From Jacaranda mimosifolia (Eukaryota; Streptophyta; Magnoliopsida; Lamiales; Bignoniaceae): DNA of 64,000 nt. Below the pieces are notes generated by a model. It did not search any database. It saw only the letters and a program-made list of their open reading frames with translations, and was not told the DNA's origin. The DNA is taken from assembly GCA_018894105.1 (NCBI GenBank), contig CM032117.1:39722501-39786500 (forward strand), written 5' to 3'. This document shows, one piece after another, positions 11,787 to 23,954 of this stretch. How positions within the stretch are numbered: position 1 is the stretch's first letter; the number at the start of each line of letters is the position of its first letter. Made by a program: the position numbers and the translations under genes.

Positions 11787-14035
11787 TGTAGCCCTAGTAT
11801 CCAATAATCAAAGCAAAAAAAAACAAAAAAAACACCAAATTAACTAGGCTACACATGAAACCAAGGATCTAAACATGCTTTAAATTTGGATTTGGAAGGA
11901 GGAATACCTTGAATGCTCAAAATCCAAGGAAAGTAAGAAGAACACTTCAACACCTGTAATTTGTCTTCTAGTGGTGCAGCAGGTTCACGGAAACTTTTGC
12001 CCAACCAAATCAACTCGGAATCGGCTGAAATTTGGACAAGAGATCACCAACACCTTGATGAACCTTTAGTAAAAAATTTAACCAAATCAGAAAATCGGAA
12101 GCCACTCCAAAAATGCCTCCAATTTACTACTTGAACAAAGGATCTCCAAAAGGCTAGCAATCCAATTGTTTTGCCTTTAATGATAAGATCTATACACCAA
12201 TGGACAATCCAATTCTCTCCAATGTTAATTGGAAAACAAAGGAGAGAAGAGCAAGGATGAAGGTCGATTTTGAAGGTAGGAGATGAAGAAAATGTGAAGC
12301 TTCAACACATGAGGCAACACATGCAAAATTGGAGGGAAAGTGAGAATCTAACAATTTGATCTAAATTGCTTGTGTAGCACATGAGATGGCCGGTCACACC
12401 CTCTATATCTATATATAGATGGAGGGAAGATGTGATGCTTAGGTGGCATCACACCATCCTCAAGGTTGGCACCAACTTTTTGCCAACTTACAAGCAAGTT
12501 GCATGTGAATTTACGATGCATTTGAATTTCATTTGAAATCTTCATTTCATCTAATGAAATGTCATCTAATTAAATTCTAATGGCCTCCAAATGAACTCTT
12601 CATTTGAATTTTCCCTCCAAAATTTAATTTTCATTTTAATTAAATTAAACACTTTAATTTAATTAATTAACATTTTACTTAACTCTTAAGTCAATTAGTT
12701 TAACTCTTTAAGCTAGTTATTATTAACTTAACTCCTTAAGTTGACCAATTGATAGTTATGTGGCACTAATTAAATCCACTCCTTAATTTAATTGGTCTAA
12801 TTTAACCCCTTAAATTATATAGATCAATTTAATAATTAAATTGATCAAGCCAAAATGACAAACAATTTAGTCAATTGTATCCTTCCTCAAAATCAATCAT
12901 GGTGGAATTTCTAACTCTTAGAAAATTCCCTTCATCAAGTAGGATTTTCAATTGGCTTTTGTGTGTGACTTATTAGGTTCTACCATTTATTGAACATTGG
13001 CTCACAACTCTCGTGATGTTTAAAATATCAAATATTCACATTAGTCTAAATTCCTTTAAATTAATGACTCAATTCAATTAATCTCATTAATTGAAGAGTA
13101 CCTGATCTCCATGGATGTCCAATCTCAACCCATGGAGCCCAACTAATTGGCCAAAATGAACATTTTTGGAGAACCATTTTAGCTCTATGATTACCATACA
13201 AATACGATCCTTCCATCTCCTATCTCCCAAAAGAGGCTTAGGGCAATATATTTGCCGGCTCCCCAATAGCCTCAATGCTATGTCTCTATTTCCAATGTTC
13301 GATTCCCTTTATGACATCATCTTTAGAAAACTACTCCTCCAAATTGTCATACCACCTTGCGCAAGAATTTCTTGAAATCGATTATTATAGAATACATAGG
13401 AGATGCACTCGCCCTTCATAAAGACGAGAAGTGGGATCCCATCTTGGATCTCATAAATCTCTATGTCTAAGTAGCTTATACCGAACCTAAACTTAAAAGA
13501 CCCGCTAAGTGCTCAAGAAAGAGTCAAAACATGAGGACGTAAACATAAGATTACCATAGATTCTCAGGTCAAAGGACTAATAATATGCACTGGCGTAAGT
13601 TGGAGAACTTGCCACTACGACTATCTTGTGGATTCTCCGGGCAGGCTTTTAGTGAACTTGTTCTCTAACAAGCGCCCATTGACATACACCCATGTCTCAC
13701 ATAGATTGCTTATGAAACGGGGCAATATCCATCCCTTGGATTTATGCATTGTTAGTACAAGTCTATCCGGATCTTAGATATCTTGTCTCATAAGATCTTA
13801 CGATTTGGAATATTTAAGATTACGATCGTGTAAGACTTGTTTCATGATCACCACTCAGTGCGTGATCAAGTCCCGTAGTCATATGTGATCTAAGGGCTTC
13901 AACCAAATGCTAGTGAAGTAATATAAGCATAATATAAAGATGGCCATGTAAAATGAATATTATTCAATCAAAATTGTATCACAAGTGAAATAGTTTACAT
14001 GTCAATCTCATTGGTTGCGGGGCATTATTCCAACA
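11787..14035 (-). repeat. 3' LTR of Copia B
   Basis: 2.25 kb. On the + strand it reads from TGTAGCCCTAGTATCC to CATTATTCCAACA, so the element end carries TG..CA. It is followed (14036 onward, + strand) by ATCTCCCACTTGTCC, the complement of the polypurine tract. It pairs along its whole length with 19756-22079. Confidence 0.92.
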
Positions 14036-14050
14036 ATCTCCCACTTGTCC
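14036..14050 (-). promoter_or_regulatory. Polypurine tract of Copia B
   Basis: On the element strand GGACAAGTGGGAGAT lies directly against the LTR start TGTTGGAATA. This is the plus-strand DNA priming site of LTR retrotransposons. Confidence 0.75.
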
Positions 14051-14660
14051 TAAAGCCCATGCCCCATAGTCTTAAGACCTATATTCTCAAGATGTCCTTC
14101 AGAGACCTTTTGGTTTAGGGATTTAGTCAGTAGATCTGCTATATTCTCTTCCGAGGCAACTCTTTCCACTCTAATATCGCCTCTACTAATGATCTCCTGG
14201 GTCAAATCATATTGCCTCAAATTATGCTTGGATCGCTGATGAGATCTTAGCTCCTTAGCTTGTCCAACCGCACCGTTGTTTTCACAGAAGACAACTACTG
14301 GCTTAGCAATGCTAGGCACTACATCCAACTATTGGATGAAGTTTTTGATCCAAACTCTTTTCTTTGTAGCTTTCGAAGTTGCAATATATTCCGCCTCTGT
14401 GGTTTAATCGGCCATGGTGTCTTGTTTGGAACTCTTCCAACTCATCACACCGCTATTGAGGCAAAATATAAATCTAGAAGTGGATTTTAGGTCATCTGCA
14501 TCGAATTAAAAACTAGAATTCGAAGGCCCTTCGGGTTTTAATTCTCCATTACCGTATACCAAAAATAAATCCTTAGTCCTTTTCAAGTACTTAAGGATTG
14601 CTTTAACGGCCATCCAGTAACTCTCATTGGGATTGGATTGGAAACGGCTCGTAACACTTA
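14050..14660 (-). pseudogene. Copia B RNase H
   Basis: The last 92 residues (14328-14050) are open and typical: VVFCENNGAVGQAKE, HQRSKHN, EIISRGDIRVERV, NIADLLTKSLNQ. Upstream, in broken frames, come SGVMSWKSSKQDT and TTEAEYIATSKA, which carry the conserved acidic residues of the fold. Frames change at least twice, so no active enzyme is possible. Confidence 0.8.
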
Positions 14661-15430
14661 GAGCATGTGCCACATTCGGTCTTGTACATTGAACGAGGTA
14701 TGTGGGACATCTTACGTCTATCTTTCTCCGTTTTAGGGGCCATACTAAACCTCTTTAGTATTTTGTCAATGTACGAGGTTTGGGAAAGCCCCAGCATCCT
14801 TCTCGATCTATCTCTATAGATACGTATTTCTAATATATATCTCCCAAATCCTTGATGGAGAATTGAGTACACTTTAATATTTCTCTCTCATTCCTAATTA
14901 GAAGAATGTACTACTCCTATTAGCTTTCTTGTACACACATGGTTCATACACATTTTTGACAAAACTAAAAAATTTGACTGTTTTATCAAAACATATGTTC
15001 CAATTTCAGGACACTTGCTTGAGTCTACAAATGGATCTCTTAAGTTTACAAACTTTTTGCTCACTACTTTTGGATGTAAAACCTTGTGGTTGCTCCATAT
15101 AGATTTCTTCTTCAATGTTTCCATTGAGGAAAACAGTTTTCACATCCATTTGTCATATCTCATAGTTATAATATATGACTATGACAACTAAAATCTAAAT
15201 AGACTTAGGCATTGCGACCGGTGAAAAGGTTTTTTCGAAATCAATACTGGATCTTTAAGTGTAACTTTTTTCCACTAGTTGTGCCTTAAAGGTCATTACC
15301 TCTCCATCGACTCCTAATTTTTGCTTATAGATCCATTTGCAGCCAACAGGTACTATACCCTCCGATGGATCTACCAAAGTTCATACTTTGTTGGAGTACA
15401 TGGAGTCCGTTTCGGATTTCATGGAGTCAA
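14624..15430 (-). pseudogene. Copia B reverse transcriptase, heavily decayed
   Basis: Only scattered pieces match Copia A. EIRIYRDRSRRMLGLSQTSY and DKILKRFSM (14872-14700) correspond to A's RIYKDRSERMLGLSQIPY and DKILKGFSM. METLKKKSIWS (15124 down) matches the same nucleotide stretch read out of frame in A. The YVDD box is not preserved in any open frame I can read. This is the worst-preserved domain of the element. Confidence 0.7.
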
Positions 15431-15714
15431 GCTATTGTTCCAAGTCTATGTCTAACATAGCTTCCTCATAGGTCTTCAGATCGCTATCCGATTGGCCCGT
15501 CTCATGAAGGAATCTGAACCTTTTGGGTTGCTTCTTGATTCGGTCTGGCCTTCTCAGAGGTTGTGTATAAGGCTCTTGATGCTCACTTGTTTCCACTGCT
15601 TGTGGGATTTGATGATCATCTTGAACTTCATCAAGTTCAATAATAACGTCTTTTCTATTTAATAGAAAATTCTTTTTCCAAAAAGGTGGCGTTCTTTGAA
15701 ACAAACATCTTTTG

Positions 15715-16350
15715 TTATGAGAGATCATAAAAATAATAACTCAAAGACTCTCTTAGGTATCCTACAAACTTGCTCAAGATAGATCTATTATCTAACTTGT
15801 CTCCCACTAGTCGTCTAATGTAAACGGGAGACCCCCAAACTCTTAGAAAATAGTAAGAAGGTGCTTTGCCTTGCCACATCTCCTGTGGTGTCTTTAGCAC
15901 TGACTTTGAAGTTACTACATTTAGTAACTTCGCCGTTGTTTGTAAGGCGTATCCCTAAAAGGATATAAGTATATTGGAAAAGCTTATCATAGAATGTACC
16001 ATGTCCAACAAGGTACGGTTTCTCCTCTCGGCTACTCCATTGTGTTGGGGTGTGTCGAGTGGAGTCTATTGAGAGAAAATCCTATTCTCCTTCAGATAGC
16101 CCAAGAATTTGGTACTTAAGTATTCTCCCCCTCGATTCGATCGAAGAGCTTTAATACTAAGTTTCTTTTACTTTTCTATTTCATTTCTGTAGTCTTTGAA
16201 CTTTTCAAAGGTTTCGGACTTGTACTTCATAAGATGCACGTGTCCGAACCGAGTATGATCATCAGTAAAGGTGATGAAGTAAGAATAGTCTCCTCTCGCA
16301 CTAACTCTTAGTAGGCAACAAACATCCGTATGGATAAAATCCAAAGGACT
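15715..16350 (-). pseudogene. Copia B integrase core and C-terminal part
   Basis: Reading in several frames gives HTDVCCLLRVS (first Asp kept), LRSNRGGEYLST (second Asp changed to Asn), then a TGA and HNGVAERRNRTLLDM (Glu kept). The following 15900-15715 ORF (QEMWQGKAPSYYFLRVWGSP, DNRSILSKFVGYL) is the usual Copia region after the core. The Asp-to-Asn change is a G-to-A transition. Confidence 0.8.
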
Positions 16351-16359
16351 TGTGGTTCG

Positions 16360-17033
16360 CTATGTTTGTCCTACAAAAGGAACTTTGGTCATTTTTCCCT
16401 TGAAACAAGATTCACAAGTAGGAAGGTCTTCAATGCTACTAACATTTAGTGCTTTGAGAGCTTCTAACTTGTTCATTCTATTTTTAGAAATATGTCCAAG
16501 TCTTGCATGCCACAAAATGGTATTTTCTTTGTTATCTAATTTTCTTTTACTTGATTGAATGTGCATCAATGAAGGTTGAGAATCAAGTATGTAAAATTTA
16601 TTGTTTAATGTACCTTATACAATTAAAGAACCATTTTTTAACACTTTCAACATCCCATTAATATAGAAAAACCAAATCCTTCATTATCTAAAATGGGAAT
16701 AGAAATAATGTTCTTAACAAAAATGGGTATATAATAACAAAGGTCAAATACAATGCAAGCATTCCCTAAGTCTAACTTGATTACACCTTCGACTATGCCC
16801 TCAACTTTTGCTCCATTTCCAAGGTGGAGGATCATATCAATTCATTGAGGCTTCTTTTTTTTTTCCATCCCCTGTAAGGAATTATAAAGGTGAGAACCAT
16901 ATATGGTATCAAATACCCATGAGGAAGAATTTGTCATCAAGCGCACTTTAATAAAGTATATATCATTCTCAAGGGTGGCAAGGTAAGCTTCGCAATTCCT
17001 TTTCCATGTCTTTTTTCGCCGCAATGGAAACAA
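16360..17033 (-). pseudogene. Copia B protease and pre-integrase zinc domain
   Basis: 17033-16842 carries SSWVFDTIYGSHLYN at the protease active site, where D-T-G is expected and D-T-I is found. 16835-16647 continues the protease region with IVFDLCYYIPIFVKNIISI. 16569-16360 is the pre-integrase domain with WHARLGHISKNRM and CESCFKGKMTKVPF, giving the His and Cys zinc ligands. Stops separate the three pieces. Confidence 0.75.
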
Positions 17034-17045
17034 CTCGCATCAATT

Positions 17046-17760
17046 TTAGCCTCTCTTTTTTTTCTTGATTCCCGCCGAACTCTTCAAGGATTGCTTCCGT
17101 TTAGAGGAAGAAATCTTATTCCTTTTACCTCTCTTTCTAGGACCCTTAGACTTGAAGGAGGATGCAAGCATAAGAGGTTTATTCTTTTTCATCGTTGCCT
17201 CAGCGGTCACCAACATGTTCCTCAATTCATTAATTGTCACTTCTGCTTAGACATATTAAAGTTCATAATGAATTGGTCGAACGAGCTTGGCAATGATTGT
17301 AGGATTAAATCCACATAGAGGTCATTTTCGATGATCACATCCAATGGTCCAAACTTCTCGATGAGTCCAATCATCTTGAGCCCGTGATCATGACACTCAT
17401 GCCCTCACTCATTCTAAACTTAAAGAGCTCTCTAGACAAAGCAAACCTTTTGTATCTAGCTTGAACATCATACAACTCTTGTAAGTGTGTATAGATCTTG
17501 CTGGCATGCTTCATATGCTCATGAATCTTTTTTAGCCATCATGAGACACCGTGTTTGTAGATCATCATCCACAAACTTCATGAACAATTCACGGGTCTCA
17601 TTGGTGGCATCATTGCAATGGTGTCCGGTGGACTTTGATCAAGTACATAAGTCCTCTTTTCGGAATCTAGAATAATCTTGAGGTTTCTCAACCAATTGTG
17701 GAAGTTTAGCCCAGTTAGTTTATTGGTTTCCAAAATTGCATTGAGTAGATTCTTAGCCAT
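17046..17760 (-). pseudogene. Copia B gag
   Basis: Begins MAKNLLNAILETNKLTGLNF at 17760, with HNWLRNLKIILDSEKR following, a typical Copia gag (UBN2-type) N-terminus. It ends in a lysine-rich tail (17240-17046) beside a degenerate zinc knuckle CFHCGEKRHG (about 17030-16995) that lacks its final Cys. The middle (17580-17240) is broken by stops and frame shifts. Confidence 0.8.
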
Positions 17761-19730
17761 TTTGAGTTTGAAGATCTAAAAAATCTACAAAAAAGCGATA
17801 AAAGATAATATTAGCATGTGATTGAATATTGATATTTGAAAACATGTTTATGGTCTTTCAAGCATGTTTTTCTCCCACTATTTTATCAAATCCTTCACCC
17901 TTTAGATGAATTCGGGAAATCATATTTTCTAGTGAGAATCAAGACCCTAAGAACTTGTAAGTGGATCCACGATTCGTGAGACATCCATAAACAATCGAAA
18001 GATAAGCAGCTTTTACTAATTGCATCTCATGCAACTCTTGATATATTTTGCCTCACTTTTCATGTAGACCCACTACTCGTGTGACATCTACACTACTAGG
18101 TGTTAAGTCGGACCTACCAATTAAACTTTGATTCGAGACCACGCCATGTCATCCCACGACTTGTGTGCCAATGCATGGAAAGCATTAAATCAAAGATACA
18201 TCATATACTAAGTATATGGTCATGGCTTTCCACCATAAATGTGACCTACGACTCGTGAAACATCACACAAATGTGGTAGTGTTGTCATGACACATAGTAT
18301 TGGTAGAAGGCATAGATTAATTAAAACTCATTTTAATTTGTATCCATTTTGACTTAATATTAGAAAGTATTTAGACATTCTAAGTGGAGGGATTTTCTTG
18401 CTTGCCAAGATCTCATCAATTTTATCTTCTTATTTAGGTTTTCTATATCCTAAACATGCATCTCATACATCATAGGATATGGAAAGCATAAATAAGTAAA
18501 TGCACCCAGCATGCTCCTAGGATGGGATGACCATGAGCCCTAACCAAGTGGTGCACCACCTAGTTGATTTTAAGTAGGTTGATTAAATCTGGCTATTACA
18601 TGAGTGTATCTCATACATTCATGGGTCTTCATGCCTCCAATTGTCTTTTTTGTTCCTTGTAACATATATATAAGAAAGAAATCCTCATTGCTAGTGATTC
18701 TACTCTCATAACATTAATAAGATAGAAATTAAGAGGTATGCAAGCCCCAATTTAATACAACACTTTTCAACAACTTGAAACAAATAAAATCAATATTAAA
18801 GGCTCATGATCATCCGCATTCATTTGTCATCCATTCAACAATTAAATGAACAATAAATAAATCAAGAATTGACATTCAATTCCAACAATTAAATGCCTAT
18901 ATCATAAATAATTAATTGGTCAAGAAGATAAACATGACATTTATGCATCTCATTTTTGCACCTAATTGAATATTAATTTTAACAAGATTTAGAAAGCAAT
19001 CAAAAATGTTAAACATAATTTTGAAAACTTGTGCAACACTCGTGCATCTAGTATGTGTGATGTAGAACACTTTTGGTCACTTAAAGAACACAAAATACCA
19101 CAAAAAACTCTCCAAAACCAAAATAGCCCACTGCTGACCCAGCTTGGGTGCATGGCCGCGTGGTAGGCACGCCCGCTGCCTGGCTTGCACCCGACCAGGG
19201 CTAGCAGCAGCCCTGTTTCAAAGTAATAGCTGAGCCATGTCATTTTTTGTTCAACTTTTGTGCACCAAAAAATTTAGGACACCTGTTAAACTCTAAATCA
19301 CACAATATAGATGAAATTTCAGATCTAAAATACCTTTTAAAAATGAAATTTCAAGTGCTCAATCATGCTTCAAAAATCAAGTTTAAGTAAGAATCACATT
19401 CTTTAAAAATCTCCAATTAAATTCAATCCAGTTAGATCCAAAAATGACCAAAACACCTTAAAGTCAAACTTAACATGCTATATCAACATATAACATCATC
19501 TAATGCCAAATCAACATTCAATATTAGAAACTATGAATTAAAAAAAATACTAATTATGTGAATTAACACTTAAAACACATATTAGCATACTTTCAATTTA
19601 TCAAGCAAAGGAGCCACATACAACATCATCCAAACACTCCAATCCATAACTTGGATCAAGTATTTAGAGATTTAGATCAATCCATCACATGAATCAATCA
19701 ATCAAAATTTCAAACTAAAGCATGGATTTA
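17761..19730 (-). other. Long untranslated leader of Copia B
   Basis: Nearly 2 kb between primer site and gag with no convincing ORF; the 84-codon stretch at 18989-19243 has no recognisable domain. It contains four spaced copies of an 11-base near-palindrome (see findings, 17968-18257) and a short GC-rich block near 19130-19210. Confidence 0.6.
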
Positions 19731-19743
19731 GGCTCTGATGCCA
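19731..19743 (-). promoter_or_regulatory. Primer-binding site of Copia B
   Basis: On the element strand it reads TGGCATCAGAGCC, one base from the common TGGTATCAGAGC that pairs with the 3' end of initiator tRNA-Met. It lies 12 bases inside the 5' LTR. Confidence 0.75.
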
Positions 19744-19755
19744 CTTGAAGTGAAG

Positions 19756-19928
19756 TGCAGCACTAGGATCCAATAATCAAAGCAAAAAAAAAAAAAAAAT
19801 GCCAAATTAACTAGGCCACACATGAAACTAAGGATCTAAACATGCAGCACTAGGATCCAATAATCAAAGTAAAAAAAGATGCCAAATTAACTAGGCTACA
19901 CATGAAACTAAGGATCTAAACATTCTTT
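19756..19928. repeat. 87 bp tandem duplication in the LTR
   Basis: TGCAGCACTAGGATCCAATA starts at 19756 and again at 19843. Both units run on through the block ending AAGGATCTAAACAT. The other LTR has one unit. The difference between units is mostly in the length of a poly-A run. Confidence 0.85.
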
Positions 19929-20454
19929 AAATTCAGATAATTTGGAAGGAGGAATACCTTGAATGCTCAAAATCCAAGGAAAGTAGGAAGAACACTTCAA
20001 CACCTTGAATCTATCTTCTAGTGGCGCAGCAAGTTCATGGAAACTTTTGCCCAACCAAATCAACTCAGAATCGGCTGAAATTTGGACAAGAGATCACCAA
20101 CACCTTGATGAACCTTTAGTAAAAAATTTGACCAAATCAGAAAATCGGAAGCCACTCCAAAAATGCCTCCAATTTACTACTTGAACAAAGGATCTCCAAA
20201 AGGCTAGCAATCCAATTGTTTTGCCTTTAATGATAAGATCTATACACCAATGGACAATCCAATTCTCTCCAATGTTAATTGGAAAACAAATGAGAGAAGA
20301 GCAAGGATGAAGGTCGATTTTGAAGGTAGGAGATGAAGAAAATGTGAAGCTTCAACACATGAGGCAACACATGCAAAATTGGAGGGAAAGTGAGAATCTA
20401 ACAATTTGATCTAAATTGCTTGTGTAGCACATGAGATGGCCGGTCACACCCTCT

Positions 20455-20468
20455 ATATCTATATATAG
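20455..20468 (-). promoter_or_regulatory. Likely TATA region in Copia B 5' LTR
   Basis: TATATCTATATATAG sits at the place equivalent to the TATATATAG of the Copia A LTR. A core promoter TATA box for the element is inferred from conserved position. Confidence 0.4.
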
Positions 20469-22210
20469 ATGGAAGGAAGGTGTGATGCTTAGGTGGCATC
20501 ACACCATCCTCAAGGTTGGCACCAACTTGTTTGCCAACTTACAAGCAAGTTGCATGTGAATTTACGATGCATTTGAATTTCATTTGAAATCTTCATTTCA
20601 TCTAATGAAATGTCATCCAATTAAATTCTAATGGCCTCCAAATGAACTCTTCATTTGAATTTTCCCTCCAAAATCTAATCTTCATTTTAATTAAATTAAA
20701 TGCTTTAATTTAATTAATTAACATTTTACTTAACTCTTAAGTCAATTAGCTTAATTCTTTATGCTAGTTATTGTTAACTTAACTCCTTAAGTTAACTTGA
20801 CTAATTAATAGTCATGTAGCACCAATTAAATTAACTCCTTAATTTAATTGGTCTAATTTAACTCCTTAAATTATATAGATCAATTTAACAATTAAATTGA
20901 TTAAGCCAAAATGCCCAACAATTTAGTCAACCGTCTCCTTCCTCAAAATCGGTCATGATGGAATTTCTAACTCTTAGAAAATTCCCTTCATCAAGTATGA
21001 TTTCCAATTGGCTTTTGTGTGTAACCCATTGATTCTACCATTCATTGGACATGGGCTCACAACTTTTGTGATTTTTAGGATATCAAATATTCACATTAGT
21101 CTAAACTCATTTAAACTAATGACTCAATTCAATTAATCTTATTAATTGAAAAGTATCCAATCTCCATGGTCGATGTCCAACCTCAAGCCCATGGAGCCTA
21201 ACTAATTGGCTGAAATGAATGATTTTGGAGAACCATTCTAGCTCTATGCTTACCATGCAAATACAGTCCTTCCATCTCCTATCTTTCGAAGGAGGCCTAG
21301 GACAAAATATTTGCCGGCTCCGTAATAGCCTCAATGCTATGTCTCTATTCTCAATGTTCGATTCCTTTTATAACCTCATCTTTGAAAAACTTCTTTTGCA
21401 CATTGTCATACTACCTTGCGCAAGGATTTCTTGAAATCGATTATTATAAAATACATAGGAGATGCAACGCCCTTCATAAAGACAAGGAGTAGGATCCCAT
21501 CTTGGATCTCACAAACCTCTATGTCTAAGTAGCTCATACCGAACCTAAACTTAAAAGACCCACTAAGTGGTCAAGGAAGAGTCAAAGTATGAGGGTCTAA
21601 ACATAAAGTTACCATGGATCCTCAGGTCAAAGGACCAATAATACGCACTAGCGTAATTTGGAGAACTTCCCACTACGGCTATCTAGTGGACTCTCCGGGC
21701 AGGCCTTTAGTGAACTTGTTTTCTAACAAGCACACATGTCTCATATGGATTGCTCATAAAATGGAGCAATATCCAACCCTTGGATTTGTGTGTCGTTAGT
21801 ACAAGTCTATTCGGATCTTAGATGTCTTGTTTCATAAGATCTTATGATTTGGAAGATTTAAGATCATGATCGTGTAAGACTTGTTTTATGATCACCACCC
21901 AGTGTGTGACCAAGTTCCGTAGTCATGTGTGATCTAAGGGCTTCAACCAAATGCTAGTAAAGTAATATAAGCATAAGATGAAGATGGCCATGTAAAATGA
22001 ATATTATTCAATCAAAATTATATCTCAAGTGAAATAGTTTACATGCCAATCTCATTAGCTGCAAGGAACTATTCCAACGAAGGCTCTATTACAGTTTGTC
22101 ATACAAACATCATCATGTCTTTGTTCTATCAATACTTCAATTGTTATTGTCTATATGAAGTGTTTATAAGGGATTGCATTTATTGATTCTTTGTGAGATA
22201 AAATGTCCAG

Positions 22211-23545
22211 AACTTTGGTTCGAGAATAGACACAGTTTTCTATGGGGTTTTTGATAGCCATGGCCTTTATGGTCATGTGGTTGCAGAAAGAGTTAGAGAT
22301 TCTCTTCCTCTAAAGTTGAGTGTACACTAGGAAGTTAATTTAAAAAAATGATGAGATTCTTAGGAGGTCAGTTTAAATAGCACGGGAAGTTTGTATACAG
22401 AAGATACTTCATTCTTATCTGCTGATGTCATAGGCTTGTAAATGGGTAGGGTAATACCATACCCAAGCCCAAAATATCAATACTCATACCCATACCTATT
22501 AAAGATAGTGAAATGGGTATGGGTAGGGTCTGTACCCATAAATTACCCATGTACCCATACCCAAAAATTACCCATTACTATATACTTAAATTTAATTTAT
22601 GAATTTAAAAATTGTTTATACCCAAATCAAATTTATATTAATGATAAACTTTTTATATATAAAAATTACAAATATGTTAATGAATAGTAACAAGTAAATA
22701 ATTTTCTTCATTAAAAATTAAACGAAATTAATAAAATTAATAAAGTTAATATATTCGGATAGCAATTTTTATTTTTTTTAAATTGGAATAGAAATAGCAA
22801 CAGTTGAACATTTTTCATTAATAAAATTAATAATACTAAAATTAATAGTGGAATAAATAATTTTTATAAAAATAGTTAATAAAATTAATTTTGTTAATGA
22901 ATAAAGTTTATTAATATAGAAATTAACTGTTTTTATAAAATTAAATATAGAAAAAGATTTTTTCTTTTAAACTTTTTTTTTCAATTATATTAATTTAATT
23001 AGTCAAAATTTAATTGTTAATTATATTAATAAAATTTTACTATTATATCAATAAAATAGTTAATTTAATTGACAAAAAGTTTAAAATTAAATAATTTAAA
23101 TTTAATGATTAAATTAAATTAAATATAAAAAAATTATTTTTTGTTATCGTATGTCAAATAATATTTTTAGTATATATTGAGAAAATAAATATATATATAT
23201 TAAAAACATAAGTCCAATAATTAAACTAGATCCAATGGGTCTTGGGTTAGATAGGGTAGGTTAGGATTAGATGCTCAACCTTTTGGGTATTTTAGGGTAG
23301 GGTAAGTTTATGGTCTCATCTTTTTGGGTATTTTAGGGTATGGGTGTGGGTAGGGTATATATAGACCTAGCTGACCAAGAAGCTAGGGCTTTGATGTTGA
23401 AGAAACCTGAAAGCGTACAGAAGTCTTTCAGACATTGAAAGTCTCTTTTCTGAAGGCTTCTAAGGTTGTGGACTGGGAGTTGAGAATGTATGTAAATATT
23501 GATTGCTTCTGCAGTGGAACAACTGCGGTGACCCTAGTGAAAAAG
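22211..23545 (+). pseudogene. PP2C exon 2, interrupted by a hAT-like insertion
   Basis: Starts after an AG acceptor with NFGSRIDTVFYGVFDSHGLY. The family motif at this point is D-G-H-G, whose Asp binds the catalytic metal ions; here the Gly is Ser. GHVVAERVRDSLPLKLS follows, then a TAG where the family has Trp. The first half runs to about 22428 (TEDTSFLSAD). The second half resumes at 23370 with ADQEARAL, then EVFQTLKVSFLKA, NIDCFCSGTTAVTLVKK, and ends at a GT donor at 23546. A TGA (EET*KRT) interrupts the second half. Confidence 0.85.
22429..23369. mobile_element. Non-autonomous hAT-like insertion in PP2C exon 2
   Basis: About 0.94 kb of AT-rich sequence without an ORF. Its ends are TAGGCTTGTAAATGGGTAGG on the left and, reversed, TAGGTCTATATATACCC on the right, an imperfect terminal inverted repeat of the TAGG..TGTAAATGGG type seen in hAT elements. 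The exon sequence on either side repeats as GCTGATGT and GCTGACCA, consistent with a decayed 8 bp target duplication. It has internal GGGTAGGGT/ACCCATACCC-rich ends that are themselves inverted. Exact ends may be off by 2-3 bases. Confidence 0.6.
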
Positions 23546-23624
23546 GTAATGTAATATATTTATGAGTGGTGCTTGGTAATAAATTTATCAATGTACTAAA
23601 AAATAGCTTGATTATCTTCCAAAG

Positions 23625-23742
23625 GGTCAAGATCTTGTAATTGGGAATGTTGAGGACTCAAGAGTTGTATTGGGTACAGAAGATGAAAATAATTCACTTA
23701 CTGCAGTCCAGTTAACTGTAGATCTCAAACCTAACCTTCCAG
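23625..23742 (+). pseudogene. PP2C exon 3
   Basis: Flanked by an AG acceptor and a GT donor. Reads GQDLVIGNVEDSRVVLG, EDENNSLTAVQLTVDLKPN, LP. In the family this is the core beta-sandwich block with G-N-V/A-G-D-S-R; here the second Gly is Glu. The frame is open across this exon. Confidence 0.88.
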
Positions 23743-23954
23743 GTACCTTCATTTATTTTATTTCAACACCTTTTGTTCTGGGATGGAAACTTAGGTGAGC
23801 TAAAAGATATATTTCATAGTATAGATTGTCCCTTTATTCGAGAATTTATTCCGATGATCTCTAACTTCTGATGTGGAATTGGAATTAAGTTTAAGCGAGC
23901 CAGTTAGTTTCTGGTACAACATCTTTATTTTCTTTATCTATCCTTATCTTACAG

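Larger units (their letters stand above)
11787..22079 (-). mobile_element. Copia element B, complete, in intron 1 of the PP2C pseudogene
   Basis: 10.3 kb Ty1/Copia element on the - strand: 5' LTR 19756-22079, tRNA-Met-type primer site 19731-19743, 2 kb leader, gag, protease, integrase, reverse transcriptase and RNase H (17760 down to 14050), purine tract, 3' LTR 11787-14035. The LTRs are very alike (roughly 90-95% by eye) but the coding region is full of stops and shifts. I found no clean 5 bp target duplication (TTAAG on the left, AAGGC on the right). The flanking PP2C exons confirm the boundaries lie in one intron. Confidence 0.92.
19756..22079 (-). repeat. 5' LTR of Copia B
   Basis: 2.32 kb, paired with 11787-14035. 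It is longer mainly because of an 87 bp tandem duplication at its inner end (19756-19842 and 19843-19928). The outer terminus reads CTATTCCAACG on the + strand, where the other LTR has TATTCCAACA, so the last base is probably mutated. Confidence 0.9.

Noticed and set aside
11782..22084. Target-site duplication of Copia B
   Set aside because: The flanks (TTAAG and AAGGC) do not match; the duplication has decayed or the ends are shifted by a few bases.
22440..23360. TTTTAGGGTAGGGT-type motifs that look like plant telomere repeats
   Set aside because: Only isolated, irregular copies occur (mixed with GGGTATGGGT), without a run of exact TTTAGGG. They belong to the ends of a hAT-like element.
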